Below are positions 23,665-36,459 of a stretch of DNA of 64,000 nt, piece by piece. This DNA comes from Raphanus sativus. Taxonomy: Eukaryota > Streptophyta > Magnoliopsida > Brassicales > Brassicaceae. Within the stretch, counting starts at the first letter, position 1. Each line of letters starts with the position of its first letter. A program made the translations under genes and the position numbers. The stretch covers positions 34,427,848 through 34,491,847 of the forward strand of contig NC_079512.1 of NCBI RefSeq assembly GCF_000801105.2, given 5' to 3'. Under the pieces are notes generated by a model. The model was given only the letters and a program-made list of their open reading frames with translations, did no database searches and was not told where the DNA came from.

Positions 23665-26600
23665 ATGTCTGGGTTCGTGGGTGTTGTGGTTTCGGATCCA
23701 TGGTTACAGAGCCAGTTCACACAAGTCGAACTTCGAACTCTCAACTCCAAGGTTTCTTCTCTCTCTCTTTCATTGTTCCTCTTTTACCTTACAAGGATGA
23801 AACTTATCAATCTTTTGATAGTTTGTATCGTTGAAGAATTCAAGTGGAAACATCACCATAGAAGACCTCCCTCCTCTATTGTCAAAGTTCAAGGCAATTA
23901 GTTCAACTTTTAAGGAGGATGAAATCAGAGAGATACTTCAAGAATTGGGTTCTGATACAAGCACTGATGTGGAGTTTGAAGAGTTTCTCAAGGTAATTAA
24001 TGTTGAGACCACTATGAATGTGATATTGATGGATGGTTTTGGATTTGATCATATATATATAATGATATGTACAGATATATCTCAACTTACAAGGTAAAGC
24101 AGCTGAGAAATCTGGTGGACACTCATCCTCCTTTCTCAAAGCTAGCACCACCACACTTCTTCACACTATAAACCAGTCGGAGAAGGCTTCTTTTGTCCAG
24201 CACATCAACAGATACCTCGGGGATGACCCCTTTTTGAAGCACTTCCTTCCTCTTGATCCTGATTCTAATCACTTGTATGAACTTGTGAAAGATGGTGTAC
24301 TTCTTTGGTATGTATGGTGTGCACATTCATATGTTATCTCATCTGCTTTCTCTACCTTTTGACTCGTGATCTCTCCTAGTGCAGTAAGCTCATAAATGTA
24401 GCAGTTCCAGGGACAATAGATGAACGAGCCATCAACACCAAGAGGGTACTTAATCCTTGGGAGAGAAATGAGAATCACACCCTTTGTCTCAACTCTGCCA
24501 AAGCTGTTGGATGCACTCTTGTTAATATTGGCACACAGGACCTGGCTGAAGGACGGGTATGTTTTCTCTGCTCACACACATCAATCACTCTAACTTATAC
24601 TGAACTACTGGCTAAGCAGTGTTCTGACCAGGGAGGTTTATGATGTTTTACAGCCTCACCTAGTGCTTGGATTGATTTCACAACTCATAAAGGTCTACAC
24701 TTATCCACCTATCTATCTGACTTCTGCTTTCTGTACTAACTGCTAAGTTATTAAACTAAACAAATGTTCTTAACTGCAGATTCAACTGCTGGCTGATCTC
24801 AACTTAAAGAAGACGCCTCAGCTTGTTGAGTTGCTTGAGGACAGCGATGTAAATCGAGCTACCAATCACATTAACCTCACTTATCCACGTCTTGTAAGTT
24901 ATAGGTGTGACAACAAGTTTATCTCTGTTTCAGGATGTTGAGGAGCTGCTTAGATTACCCCCTGAGAAAGTCTTGCTGAAATGGATGAACTTCCATCTCA
25001 AGAAAGGTGGTTACAAGAAAACCGTCTCAAACTTTTCTTCAGATTTGAAGGTTGTTTTTCTACAAATCCTCTACTTAGGCGGATTCAAGATTGTACTGTA
25101 CCTGCCACTGTTATTTCCAACACGTGTTTTTGGTTAATGTTGCAGGATGCACAAGCCTATGCTTACCTGCTCAATGTTCTCGCACCTGAACACTGTGACC
25201 CGGCTACACTAGATGCAAAGGATCCTCTTGAAAGGGCTGAACTAGTTCTCTGTCATGCAGAGAGAATGGGCTGCAAACGATACTTGACTGCTGAAGAGAT
25301 TGTTGAAGGATCTCCAACTTTGAATCTCGCTTTTGTGGCACAAATATTCCATGAAAGGTTTGTATTATATATGTCTATGCACTTGGTTCTACTTTAACCG
25401 TCTGTACCTGTTGCAGGAATGGTCTAAGTACGGATGGTAAGTATTCGTTTGCGGAGATGATGACAGAAGACGTACAGACTTGTAGAGATGAACGATGCTA
25501 CCGGCTATGGATCAACAGCCTGGGGATTGACAGTTATGTCAACAATGTGTTTGAAGATGTTAGAGATGGGTAAATCTTTATGTTTTCCTTTTTCTTTAGT
25601 AGAGGCAACCCAACCTGTGGAAGTTAAAAATGAAAAAAGGGATCAGTCAAGGTACTATTTGCATGCAGATGGATACTTCTGGAAGTTCTAGACAAGGTCT
25701 CTCCTGGATCAGTCAACTGGAAACATGCTTCCAAACCGCCTATTAAGATGCCATTTAGAAAAGTAGAGAACTGCAATCAAGTCGTGAGGATTGGGAAAGA
25801 GCTGAACTTCTCGCTCGTTAATGTAGCTGGAAACGACATAGTCCAAGGGAATAAGAAGCTCATTCTTGGTAATCATCATTACTCTAGAGATCCCTATGTT
25901 TCTGTTTATTTTTCTAGCAAGAAGATTATGGTTTGTCTCTCAGGTCTCTTATGGCAGTTGATGAGGTTCCATATGCTCCAACTTCTCAAGAGTCTGAGGT
26001 CGAGGACACGAGGTAAAGATATGACTGATGCAGATATCCTCAGCTGGGCTAACCGGAAGGTAAGAACCATGGGGAGAAAATCTCAGATCGAGAGCTTCAA
26101 GGTACACCTCTCTTTATATCAACTTCAAAACAGTACACTTAGTACTATTGTCACGTTTCTAGTGAATCAAAATCAAAATCAAAATAAAAATCAAAATCAA
26201 AAATCTTCAGGACAAGAGTCTATCGAACGGGCTATTCTTCCTAGACCTTCTATGGGCGGTTGAGCCAAGAGTTGTTAACTGGAATCTTGTCACCAAGGGT
26301 GAAACAGGTTCACTACTAGATTCTAGCTACTTTCTCTGTTTACACCAGAATCAAAGCTTATTTCGGTTTATGTGATTGTTGAAACGTGAAGATGAAGAGA
26401 AGAGGTTGAATGCTACGTACATAGTCAGCGTTGCAAGAAAGCTTGGATGTTCTGTTTTCTTGTTGCCTGAAGATATCGTGGAGGTAAATAACCTCGGTCT
26501 ATAATGTATTCTCTGGTACTTAACTTTAGTAGAGTTAATGATGGTGTTTGGGATGATGTTGTGACAGGTGAATCATAAGATGATCCTGATATTAACGGCG

Positions 26601-26840
26601 AGTATAATGTACTGGAGTCTTCAGAAACGCTCAGCGGAGAGTTTGGATTCGTCGTCGAGTCAGAGCACAACCACGACGTGCACCACCACAAGCACAGACG
26701 CGTCTCCTGCTCCGTCTGTCACGGGAGAGGACGAAGTTTCCTCATTGAGCGGCGAAGTCTCGAGCTTGGCTGTTGATGACAGCGAGGCTGATGCGGTTTC
26801 AGACATCACCACTGTCTCAGAGGAGACACCCAACGAATAG
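23665..26840 (+). CDS. FIM1: Fimbrin-like actin-bundling protein
   Basis: Predicted 690 residues from 14 exons: 23665-23751, 23822-23992, 24075-24307, 24385-24556, 24654-24692, 24780-24848, 24934-25050, 25146-25357, 25417-25569, 25669-25868, 25944-26101, 26211-26307, 26392-26483, 26568-26840. Frame is kept at every joint. A fimbrin N-terminal EF-hand-like region starts [19 protein letters not shown]. Two actin-binding modules with four calponin-homology repeats follow, with motifs such as [15 protein letters not shown] (second CH repeat) and [21 protein letters not shown] (third). The C-terminal ~60 residues are Ser/Thr/acidic, as in plant fimbrins. It crosslinks actin filaments in the cytosol; in plants this bundling is largely calcium-independent. 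Position and similarity indicate the At4g26700 orthologue. Confidence 0.95.
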
Positions 26841-27985
26841 ATAGAGAGACTGTCAAAGAGAGACAACTATACTCTTGGCGAGAGCAAAGTAGCTTTGTTA
26901 TAATACTTACCTACTCTTGAGAGATCTGTATGTGTTTTGTATACGTGTTGTTTGCCTTTACAAATAAATGAGAAACGAGATGTCTAGGTTCCATGCTACT
27001 AGACATGTCTAAAGAAAATAAAATGCTGGACTTAAGGGTTTGCATGTACCTTGTGTAACAAACCATCGAGACGATTACTTGATTCGTGCCATTGGGGAGC
27101 TCTAGCCTCTAGCCACTGATTAGGGTAATGAAAGCAAGTTTCTGACCACTGTGGTTAAGTGTGTTTGTATAAAAATACATCATTTATTTATGGTAACTAC
27201 ATGGTTAACTTTTCATATTGTTTCGAAATTTAACCGTTGTTTAACATAATCCCGGTTTGCTTCTACCTCGATTAGGGAGGTAAGGTTACAAAAACACCCC
27301 CGCGGTTCGATACGACATCGTGGGGAGTTACAAAGTTAAACCGCCAAGCAATTAAACCTTCTTTTGGAAATAGAGTCTCTCTGTGCCTTAGGCTCTCCAG
27401 CCTCCTCGGCATCGGAAGCGTAACATATATAAGAAGAAAGAAAAACTTATAGAAAGAGAGGCAAAGATAGGTTTCATCCACAATTTCAACGCGTCTTAGA
27501 TAACGTTGATTATTGATTCAGCAGCAATCATCTCTTCATTGTAACACAATCTAGGGTTCCAGGTACAAATTTTTGGGATATTTATCTATTTCAATTGCAC
27601 ACTATTCTTGTTCCTATCAAGATGTCCATGCACACTAATATTGGTTTTTGTTTGAATGGAGGGAACACATAAATTGAAAAAGACGTAGCTAACACTCTTA
27701 TAGAAGTTACTAGATGCTATTTTTGTTCTTCCTTGATGCTTACGGTTGCGTAAAGCATTGTTGATGCATGAGAGCACTAAAAGATTAGAAGTATGATACT
27801 GTGTCTTTCTACTTCTTGATTTCATGAAATTGTTTAGGATTTTCCTTTTTTCTTATTGCTTTTTCCTAGAGAGTTCTTACTTATAAATAAGATTTATAGG
27901 CTTTTGTCAGAGAAGTTTTACTCTTGTTTCTGTTTCGATTATTATCTCTAAAGAGAATACTTGTTAACATATATTCTCATCAGGT
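26841..27985 (+). other. FIM1 3' region and TOP1 promoter/leader intron
   Basis: No extra gene is supported. A leader intron for the topoisomerase gene is likely: donor GT at 27563-27564 after 'gggttccag', acceptor AG at 27982-27983, with the ATG two bases downstream. A TATA-like 'catatataag' lies near 27423. Confidence 0.55.
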
Positions 27986-30900
27986 ATGGGCAGTACTGAG
28001 GCTGTTTCAAAACCAGTTATGCACGACGAAGACGATGATGATAATAAGCCTCTAGTGTTCAAGAAAAGTTTTGTTAAGGATGGAGACCAATCACACAGAA
28101 AACCGTTTGATATCAATGGAGATTCTGAGGATGGTAGACCTTTGCGTTCCATAATATCCATGACGCAAGAACAAGAGATCAATGGCAACACAACTTTGGA
28201 TGAGTCTGATGATGATGAAGCTCCAATATCGTCAAGGTTACAAAAGAAGAAGCATGTCAGTGAAAAGCCAAAGGTTTCTGGCAAGAGACTTGTGGAGAAG
28301 GACAGTTATGAAGATCAATCTTCCATGAAAAAGCACAAGGCATCCTCTTCAACCGCAAAACAAGATTCTATGAATTTAGGTGAAAAGAGGAAGGCTGTGG
28401 TATCACCTAACGACACTGATGATGAAGATGATGATGATGTTCCAATTGCCAAGAGAATCAAGGCAGACTCTTCCTCCAACAATAAAACCCCACCTACAAA
28501 GCCTAAAGTAACAAAACAGAGTTCTACTGCATCATCTAAGAAGCTGAAAGTGACAAGAGTAGCTTCTCCTCCGCCCAAGAAAAGGAGCAAAAGATCCAGA
28601 AAAGACTCTGAGTATGCACAGTGGACTACCTTGGTGCACAATGGTGTCACTTTTCCACCAACTTATCAACCTCATGGGACTAAGATTTTTTATAAGGGAA
28701 AACCAGTCAGCTTATCTCCTGAGCAAGAAGAGGTCATCATCCCTCACTCCCTTCCCTATTTTTTTTTTTAAAGATCAGCTTCACTAATCACTCTGCTGAT
28801 GATTTGCTACCTTTTTAGGTTGCAACGATGTTTGCTGTGATGAGAGAGACAGACTATTATAACAAACCTATATTTAGGAAGAATTTCTGGAATGACTGGA
28901 GAAAACTACTTGGCAAGAAACATGTGATACAGAAGCTAGATGATTGTGACTTCACCCCAATATATGAGTGGCATTTGGAAAAGAAGCAGGTAAACAAGTC
29001 AAAGCACTTTTCTAAGTTTTTCAGTTTATATGACTGCATTGATGTTAATTACATCTCAAAGCGTCTTCCATTTGATAATGTGCAGAAGAATAAAGATTCA
29101 AAAGAGAAAAAACCGGAGCAGGGAGAGAAGTATATGTGGGCTATTGTAGACGGTGTCAAGGAGAAAGTAAGTTTTCAAATGTTCTCCATCTTTTGGGACA
29201 AGGCTTACTTACTGTGATGGTTGTGTCTCTCTCTTTCAGATTGGGAACTCTATGGTTGAGCCTCCTGGGTTATTCAGAGGCCGGGGAGAACATCCTAAGG
29301 TTCTTTTCTGCATGCATGTTTCATAAAGAACTTTGCATTTTGTTGGGTTTAAGGTGGTCTTTCATGAACAAGTCTATGATCTAACTTTTTTCAGATGGGA
29401 AAGTTCAAAAGGCGTATACATCCTCATGACGTCACGCTAAACATAGGGAAAGATGCTCCTATCCCTGAATGCCCCATTCCTGGTGAAAGGTGGAATTCTA
29501 ACTTTAGTCTCTGGAAAGTGATGTAGTCTCGTGTGATAACAATGTGACTTGGTTTTGCAGATGGAAAGAAATAAAGCATGATAACACAGTCATATGGATA
29601 GCAAGCTGGAATGATCCTATTAACCCCAAAAGAGACAAGTATATTAATCTGGGAGATAGCAGTTCTCAGAAAGGCCAAAGCGACAAGAAGAAGTACGAGA
29701 AAGCCAGGAAGCTTAAGGTATAATGTAGTCCAGATTCCTTCTACAGAGACATAACAGCTACTTAACTTTCTCTTTTTTTTTTGTTCTGTCTCTGTTTCAG
29801 GACCACATAGAAAGTATAAGAGAAACTTACACCAAGAACTTTACTTCTAAAGATGTTTCAAAGCGTCAGATAGCCGTGGCTACCTATCTCATTGATAAAT
29901 TGGCACTTAGAGCTGGTAATGATAAGGTAATAATACGTTAATGGTTTTTTCAAGTAATGACTAACAAGTATGCAGAACAATTCTTAATTCTTTTTTTTTC
30001 CACTTGTTCTGGACAGGATGATGATGAGGCAGACACTGTTGGTTGTTGTACGTTAAAAGTAGACAATGTGGAGTGCATTCATCCAAATCAGTTAAAGGTA
30101 TTAATAATTAGATCTTGAAAGTGTTGATGCTGGGCTTCATGTGGTTTGATCTTGACAGACTTTGTGTTTGTTTTCGTTTCCAATGTGTGTTTAGTTTGAC
30201 TTCCTTGGTAAAGATTCAATCAGATATGAGAATACGGTTGAAGTTGAGTCTCCTGTTTACAAAGCCATTGGACAGTTCAAGGCTGGTGAGTTTATACATG
30301 GATTTGAGTTTGTGTTAAATCCTTTCACATGGTTTTCTACTAAATAAGTTGGTTTACCTTTTCTATCATCATCATGGATGCAGGTAAATCAAATTCAGAC
30401 GATCTTTTTGATGAGATAGACGCAAGCAAACTAAACGATCATCTTAAGGAGCTTATGCCTGGACTCACAGCTAAAGTATTCCGTACATACAATGCATCCA
30501 TCACCCTGGACAAAACGGTAATGATTGAAACCATGTGCCCCTCTGTTGTTGTTTAACTTCCAAAGTGTCTTAATCTGATTGTTCTTGTGACAGTTGCGTC
30601 GAGAAACCAAAGATGGTGGTGATGTCAACCAGAAAAAAGTAGTTTATGATCAAGCAAACAAGGAGGTGAGATTGATTGCCCAAGTTCTAGTGATTTTCTC
30701 TAGTTACTTTAAAGCAAAACAATGATTGAGTATTATCTTTTGTTGATTCTTGCAGGTGGCCATAATCTGTAATCACCAGCGTACTGTTTCAAAGTCTCAC
30801 GGTGCACAAGTTAAGAAACTGAAAGACAAAATAGATGAACTCAAGGTAAAAAAAACTCCTTATACATGATTCTGAATAACCAATAATATGTTAACTTTAG

Positions 30901-31472
30901 GAAGTTGTCTTAATCTTCCAATGGATTTTATTTCATCACAGGAGGGTCTTAAACAACTTAGAACCAATCTCAAGAGGGCTAAAAAGGGAGAAGCTCCATT
31001 AGAGGGTTCAGATGGAAAGAAAACGAGAAACATAACTCCAGAAGCGTAAATATAACAAAACCTCTTCCAATCACTTACACAAGATACTTTTAAAACTAGA
31101 TTTGGCTCTCTTTGAAACTGTGATGTTAAAATTAATGGCAGGTGGGAGAAGAAGATAGCTCAACAGAAGATGAAGGCAGAGAAGATGGAAAGAGACATGC
31201 AGACAAAGGAGGACTTGAAAACTGTGGCACTTGGCACGTCTAAGATTAATTACATGGATCCTAGGATCACAGTTGCGTGGTGCAAACGTAATGAAGTACC
31301 CATTGAAAAGGTAAAAAAATAACAATATTGATGTTAATTACTTGTGGGGTAGTAAAATGAAAAAGAAACGGGTGAGTAAAGAACGTTTAATGGAAATATG
31401 CAGATGTTCACCAAAGCTCTTCGGGAGAAATTTACGTGGGCAATGGACGTGGAACCTGACTTCAGATTCTAA
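27986..31472 (+). CDS. TOP1: DNA topoisomerase I (type IB)
   Basis: Predicted about 748 residues from 15 exons: 27986-28732, 28819-28989, 29086-29166, 29240-29299, 29395-29489, 29561-29717, 29801-29926, 30017-30097, 30195-30285, 30384-30517, 30594-30665, 30756-30845, 30942-31045, 31142-31310, 31404-31472. The N-terminal ~210 residues are charged and Lys/Asp/Ser-rich with nuclear-localisation-like KKRSKRSRK. The eukaryotic Topo IB core follows: LALRAG with Arg474, CNHQR with Arg614, and the active-site tyrosine in SKINYMDPR (Tyr707). It nicks and reseals one DNA strand to relax supercoils in the nucleus. A. thaliana TOP1 proteins are, as I recall, about 900 residues, so the N-terminal region is shorter here while the catalytic part is complete. 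Confidence 0.93.
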
Positions 31473-32485
31473 CATGCAGTAGCCGCAGCTTAAAGAGTTT
31501 CTTATACTCTACTAGTTTATATTCATTACGAATCTCTATGAAATTGTTGATTAAGAATGTTTCTATATAACTTAACCAATATAAAAAGATTTGTTACTTG
31601 TTTGATAAGAAAACATGATCCAGTTAATGTTAAAAAGGAGTTATGGTAAACATTGAGTGCTGGATCTTCAATTGCAGAGCACATTCTTATGAAACTAGAA
31701 AATGAAAGCCATGACAAAATATGAGCCTACAATCAATCAGTTTTTGCCTTTGAATTGTCTCATTGCTCCTTTTTTCTGTGACAACTCATTCAAGCTTCTT
31801 CTCCAACCAATCAAACCTATAAAATCTACTTACCTATCATATATACCCACCAGTGAAAGATTCACATAATAAACCACACCAGGCTTAAAGATTTATTCCG
31901 CAGAATTTTGAATCAGATTTTATAATCAAAGGCAATCGAAAGAGAATAAGATAAAACAGAGACATGTATTGTGAAATGATAACTGATACAATGCAACTTA
32001 AGAGATGGTGGGATATCTCTGCCCCTGACCCTGACCCTGATGCTTATCATGAACCCACCGAAACTCTCTGATCAGTGGATGTTGCGTGCGTGCGTGGAGT
32101 TTTACGGAAAAAGTAGCGCGACTTCATTATACACGGGCCGGGCCTTATAGAATTAGATTGGCCCAAATGACAGTGTGGGAATGGGTTCGGAGCGTCCATT
32201 TCAAGACATTCAGGGCCGAATATAGAATTTTAGAAAAGAAGTGGGGTGGTTTTGAATAAAACATAGAACTTTAGGGAAGGAGAGAGAAAATACCCACCCC
32301 TCCTGCGGAGAGAGAGAGAAGCAGCTCTCCCGGGAAGAAAGATGACCTAACTACACCACTCTTACACTCTGTTCCAGATTTTTTATTCCTTCTTTCGAGA
32401 AAGTTTTGGTTGATTTCATCTTAAGGAAGTAACGATCGAATTGAGGAGATAAGAGGAAGGTGAAGAGGAAAAATAGGGAATTGAA
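31473..32485. other. Intergenic between TOP1 and PPX1
   Basis: I find no complete gene. A short CCTGAC repeat sits near 32021-32040, and GA-rich leader sequence of PPX1 lies near 32280-32330. From memory, A. thaliana has a small V-ATPase subunit e gene (At4g26710) in this interval; I see no hydrophobic ~70-residue frame matching it. Confidence 0.5.
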
Positions 32486-33473
32486 ATGTCAGAGCTAGAC
32501 AAGCAGATAGAGCAGCTGAAACGCTGCGAACCATTGAGCGAATCGGAGGTGAAGTCTCTTTGCCTCAAAGCCATGGAGATCCTCGTTGAAGAGAGTAACG
32601 TTCAAAGAGTCGACGCTCCCGTCACCGTAAGAGAATACCTTCTCGCTTTTTTTTTTTCTCGATCTAGGATTGAAAGTGGAATTAAATTCTGATAGAATTA
32701 AATAAATAGGAATGGTTGAGTGAGAGAAGAGTAAGATACCATTTATGTTCCTATGATTTGCTGAATTTTTGTTTTTTTTTTTTAATTTATGTGAACTGGG
32801 AGTATAGCTATGTGGGGACATACATGGGCAGTTCTATGACATGATGGAGCTTTTCAAAGTTGGGGGTGATTGCCCTAAGACCAACTACTTGTTTCTTGGT
32901 GATTTTGTTGATCGTGGTTACTACTCTGTTGAGACCTTTCTACTTCTACTCGCCCTCAAGGTAAATGAAGGCTGTTTGTTTTCATTAGTCCCTCTCTCTC
33001 TCTCTTGTGTTTTAGAATCACTAAAGAGGGTTGATTTTGATGTATTCTCAGGTTAGGTATCCAGACCGTATAACTCTCATCAGAGGAAACCACGAGAGCA
33101 GGCAAATCACACAGGTTGCGTGAATCCTGTCTCTCATTGACAATTGTGTTTTGTGTATATATTGAGAGTGTTTAACACAGTCTGCTTTTAGCAGGTTTAT
33201 GGATTTTATGATGAGTGTTTGCGTAAATATGGCTCTGTTAATGTCTGGAGATACTGCACCGACATTTTTGACTACATGAGGTATTTCACTCACACCATTC
33301 TCTGTGTTTCTGTTTTTTTTTTTTTTTTTTTTGGGGGTGATCTCTTACTCTAAACTTATGTGTCTCTTTTTTATACGTTCAATAGTCTTTCAGCTGTTGT
33401 TGAAAACAAGATATTCTGTGTTCATGGCGGTCTCTCTCCAGCTATTATTACTCTTGATCAGGTTGTTATAAGA

Positions 33474-33557
<84 letters not shown>

Positions 33558-34211
33558 GATATATAGTTCAGAAGTTTCAACTGTGAATGAGTTAACTGAC
33601 GAACCCATATACATTTATTGCCAGATCAGGACAATTGACCGGAAGCAAGAAGTGCCACATGATGGTGCCATGTGTGACCTCCTATGGTCTGATCCTGAAG
33701 ATATTGTTGATGGCTGGGGATTGAGTCCACGTGGTGCTGGATTCCTTTTTGGCGGCAGTGTTGTCTCCTCGTTTAACCACACAAACAACATTGACTACAT
33801 AGCTCGAGCCCATCAGCTTGTTATGGAGGGTTACAAATGGATGTTCGATAGCCAGATTGTGACTGTCTGGTCAGCCCCAAATTACTGTTACAGGTTAAAA
33901 AATAAGATACTCAGAACCCATTTTATATCAGTCTATGTGTGTGTGTATCTTCCTCCCTTTTTTAGCTTGATCTTTGCATTTAACTCCTTTTTCAATTATG
34001 CTCCAGGTGCGGTAATGTGGCTTCGATTCTAGAGCTTGACGAGAATCTAAACAAAGAGTTCCGTGTGTTCGAGGCAGCGCAGCAGGTTTGGACCCTTTTA
34101 GTAAAAAAATATATTGCTTACTATGAGCAGTTCAGTAAAGTGGCATACTCTAAATGGCAGGACTCGAGAGGGCCTCCCGCTAAAAAACCTGCCCCTGATT
34201 ACTTCCTATAA
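32486..34211 (+). CDS. PPX1: Serine/threonine phosphatase PP4 catalytic subunit (PPX)
   Basis: Predicted 305 residues, the usual PP4 catalytic length, from eight exons: 32486-32626, 32808-32960, 33052-33114, 33195-33280, 33386-33461, 33625-33893, 34007-34085, 34161-34211. The PPP signatures are intact: GDIHG (50-54), GDFVDRG (78-84), RGNHE (109-113), FCVHGGLSP and [12 protein letters not shown]. The C-terminus DYFL is the conserved end whose last residue is carboxymethylated in PP2A/PP4. It removes phosphate from Ser/Thr in complexes with PP4R2/R3-type regulators. Intron 5 contains a ~78-bp CT tract. At4g26720 (PPX1) or its paralogue PPX2 would be the match; position favours PPX1. Confidence 0.95.
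33476..33554 (+). repeat. (CT)n microsatellite in PPX1 intron 5
   Basis: About 39 uninterrupted CT units inside the intron 33462-33624, starting about 15 nt after the donor and ending about 70 nt before the acceptor. Confidence 0.95.
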
Positions 34212-35004
34212 GGGGCAGAACTTTGACAACCCTACTACTTCCGAAGTAGAACTGAGGAAGAGAATCACAGCTCGTTCAAGAGTCTGTGTCACAGTGCAGA
34301 CAGAAGAAGTCTATGCGATACACAGGCGAGATCTATTTAAGTCACACTGGGGTTGTTTGAAAAAAAGTTACTGTTGTTTCCGGATTTTACTTGTAATGGT
34401 AGTTAAAGAGTATTGTGTGTGATGGTAGTTAAAAATGAGTGTGTTTATGTCATAATTTCAAGTTTTGTAATTTCATAAGAAAAGACCTCAAAAACATTTT
34501 TGAAGCCCAACAGTCATTTCAATAGAGAGTTTCACATGACCCGTTTGGGACCATTTGACAGGTTCTGGCTGTTGGTATGAGTTCATGCTTGGATTATTGT
34601 TGTTGTTTGGAACTTGCCAAAAATATTACCATAATCCCAAAATCCCTGAGAAGAAGGTGAAGAAGATAATGATTGGCTGACTAGTAAGTAGCATATACTG
34701 ATTTTTTTCGGCTAAACCATAATTGATTTTTTTTCCACAATCACCGGTTTATATTTGCGTGGTACAACATGTGACATTTTCTGATTATAAAAGAAATGAT
34801 ATGGTTAAGCAACAATTACATTTAAACTGGAAATAACTGAAACAGGTTGATACAAACACAAACACAACAACGGAACATAATATTATTCAACACAGACTTT
34901 TACCTTAATTTTGACATATAGCAAACACATGGACTTTGCTTTAGACACAAGTTTCATTCACATCGATCTATTATCAGCCTAAAGTGCCTCTACCATTTAC
35001 TTTT
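34212..35004. other. Convergent 3' flanks of PPX1 and ATS1
   Basis: No gene is supported. The region contains 3' untranslated sequence of both neighbours and AT-rich spacer. Confidence 0.5.
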
Positions 35005-36352
35005 TTAGTAGTAGGCTGTCTTGTCTTCATTGATACCTGCATATATCTTGGCACAGTACTCGAACAAGCTCCCGTCAAAACACCTCCTAATCGCTTCTTT
35101 TGACAGAAACCCTTCTTCGTCCCTTGCTAGCAAATACAACAACCCCCACTCTACTTTGCTTGCGATCCTAAATTATACACAAAACACATGTGTAAACACA
35201 TTTAAACCATTTTTTGTAAGAGTTTTTATACTTTCAAAACAAAACATAAGCTTGATTATTAAAGGAGGAGGGTCTCATGTATGTACCATCCGAAGATGTC
35301 CCATGCGTCACGTTGTCCTTGTGTCATCTCCCATAATTCTCCAAGACTCAATTTGTCTGGCAATGTTTTCGCATATTTGCTAAATATCAACTCAAGATTC
35401 ACCGGCATAAACCTGAGATTTAACACAAGGAATGGTTTATATACAGACCAATGAATCATGTGGTTTATATATGACTCATTTTTACAATATAGCTGTCACA
35501 GTACTGCTCACCTCCCTTCGTTGTCATATGTTCTTGAGTCGCTTCCATGCTTTGACTTGTGTATATTGTGTATGTATATAGGGAAGAACGGCGAAGGTAA
35601 CCATCCCTGCAATTCATTATGGACAAATCTAGAGTAGAACAATCAAATCTACACGATATATATGTTGGAAGGGAGGAAGATGAGAAGCGTTACCGGAAGA
35701 GTAGCATAGCTAAGGGCCAAGTTGATTACAGCGGCTGCGATAAGCGATACAATGAAATTGAAACCAAGCATTCGCAGTCCTATTTAATCACAGGTCGGAA
35801 TCAAACTTTCATACATCTACTAATGAAAATTGAAAACAGATGAAACTGAAAAAAATCTATATATATCATGTATGCGTAGATAATATATACCAGAGTAGGT
35901 CTCCCAAGGGTAGATAATGCCATTATCATCTGTATCGAAAAAGGCGACATGTTGCTGAAGAACGCTTAGTCCGTAATTCTTATGGCCTGGGGTTCCATAC
36001 GGATGCTCTCTGTCGGGTGCTTGCAGTGCTCTTGGCATATCTATATGCAAATCATCAATTAACACCAAATATGTGATAAAAATACATTTGAATGTTATAT
36101 ATATAACTTACACTTTAGAGCATATTTTCTTAATTACTACCTATACTATCATGAGCATAAAAATATTCTCACATGCATATATGGTTACAGTATATATACT
36201 CATGTTGACTACAACTAGAGAAATGCTTTATTACAAGGTTTAGGAAGTCTATCGTCCATGTCAACACGAGCACGGCGATGAAAAGTGACGGGAGCATAAG
36301 GAGCCACCGTAGCCATTGCGTCTCTCTCCATTATCTCAGTCGGCGTACCCAT
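35005..36352 (-). CDS. ATS1: Caleosin / seed oil-body peroxygenase
   Basis: Predicted 245 residues, the same length as I recall for A. thaliana ATS1/CLO1. Exons right to left: 36235-36352, 35891-36040, 35694-35779, 35512-35606, 35287-35412, 35005-35167. One EF-hand loop ([12 protein letters not shown], residues 75-86) follows a conserved His70 thought to bind haem. A hydrophobic hairpin (about 94-117) ends in the proline knot PGWLPSP (118-124), which anchors the protein in the lipid-droplet monolayer. The family has calcium-binding, haem-dependent peroxygenase activity on fatty-acid hydroperoxides. The upstream ~500 bp carry RY and G-box motifs consistent with seed expression. Confidence 0.95.
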
Positions 36353-36459
36353 CTCTCGCTCTTTCTTTTGCTCTGTGGATTGAGTGCAATGCGTTCGTGT
36401 TTGTGTGTTTTAGAGTAAAGAAGAAGGGAGCTAATAAGATGATGATTGAGGTGCGTGGC

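Noticed and set aside
31980..32085. Short frame with an Asp-Pro repeat (CCTGAC units) that could be a gene tail
   Set aside because: Too short, no upstream exon found, and it lies in the PPX1 promoter region.
33390..33614. Arg-Glu repeat protein on the minus strand
   Set aside because: It is only the translation of the CT microsatellite.
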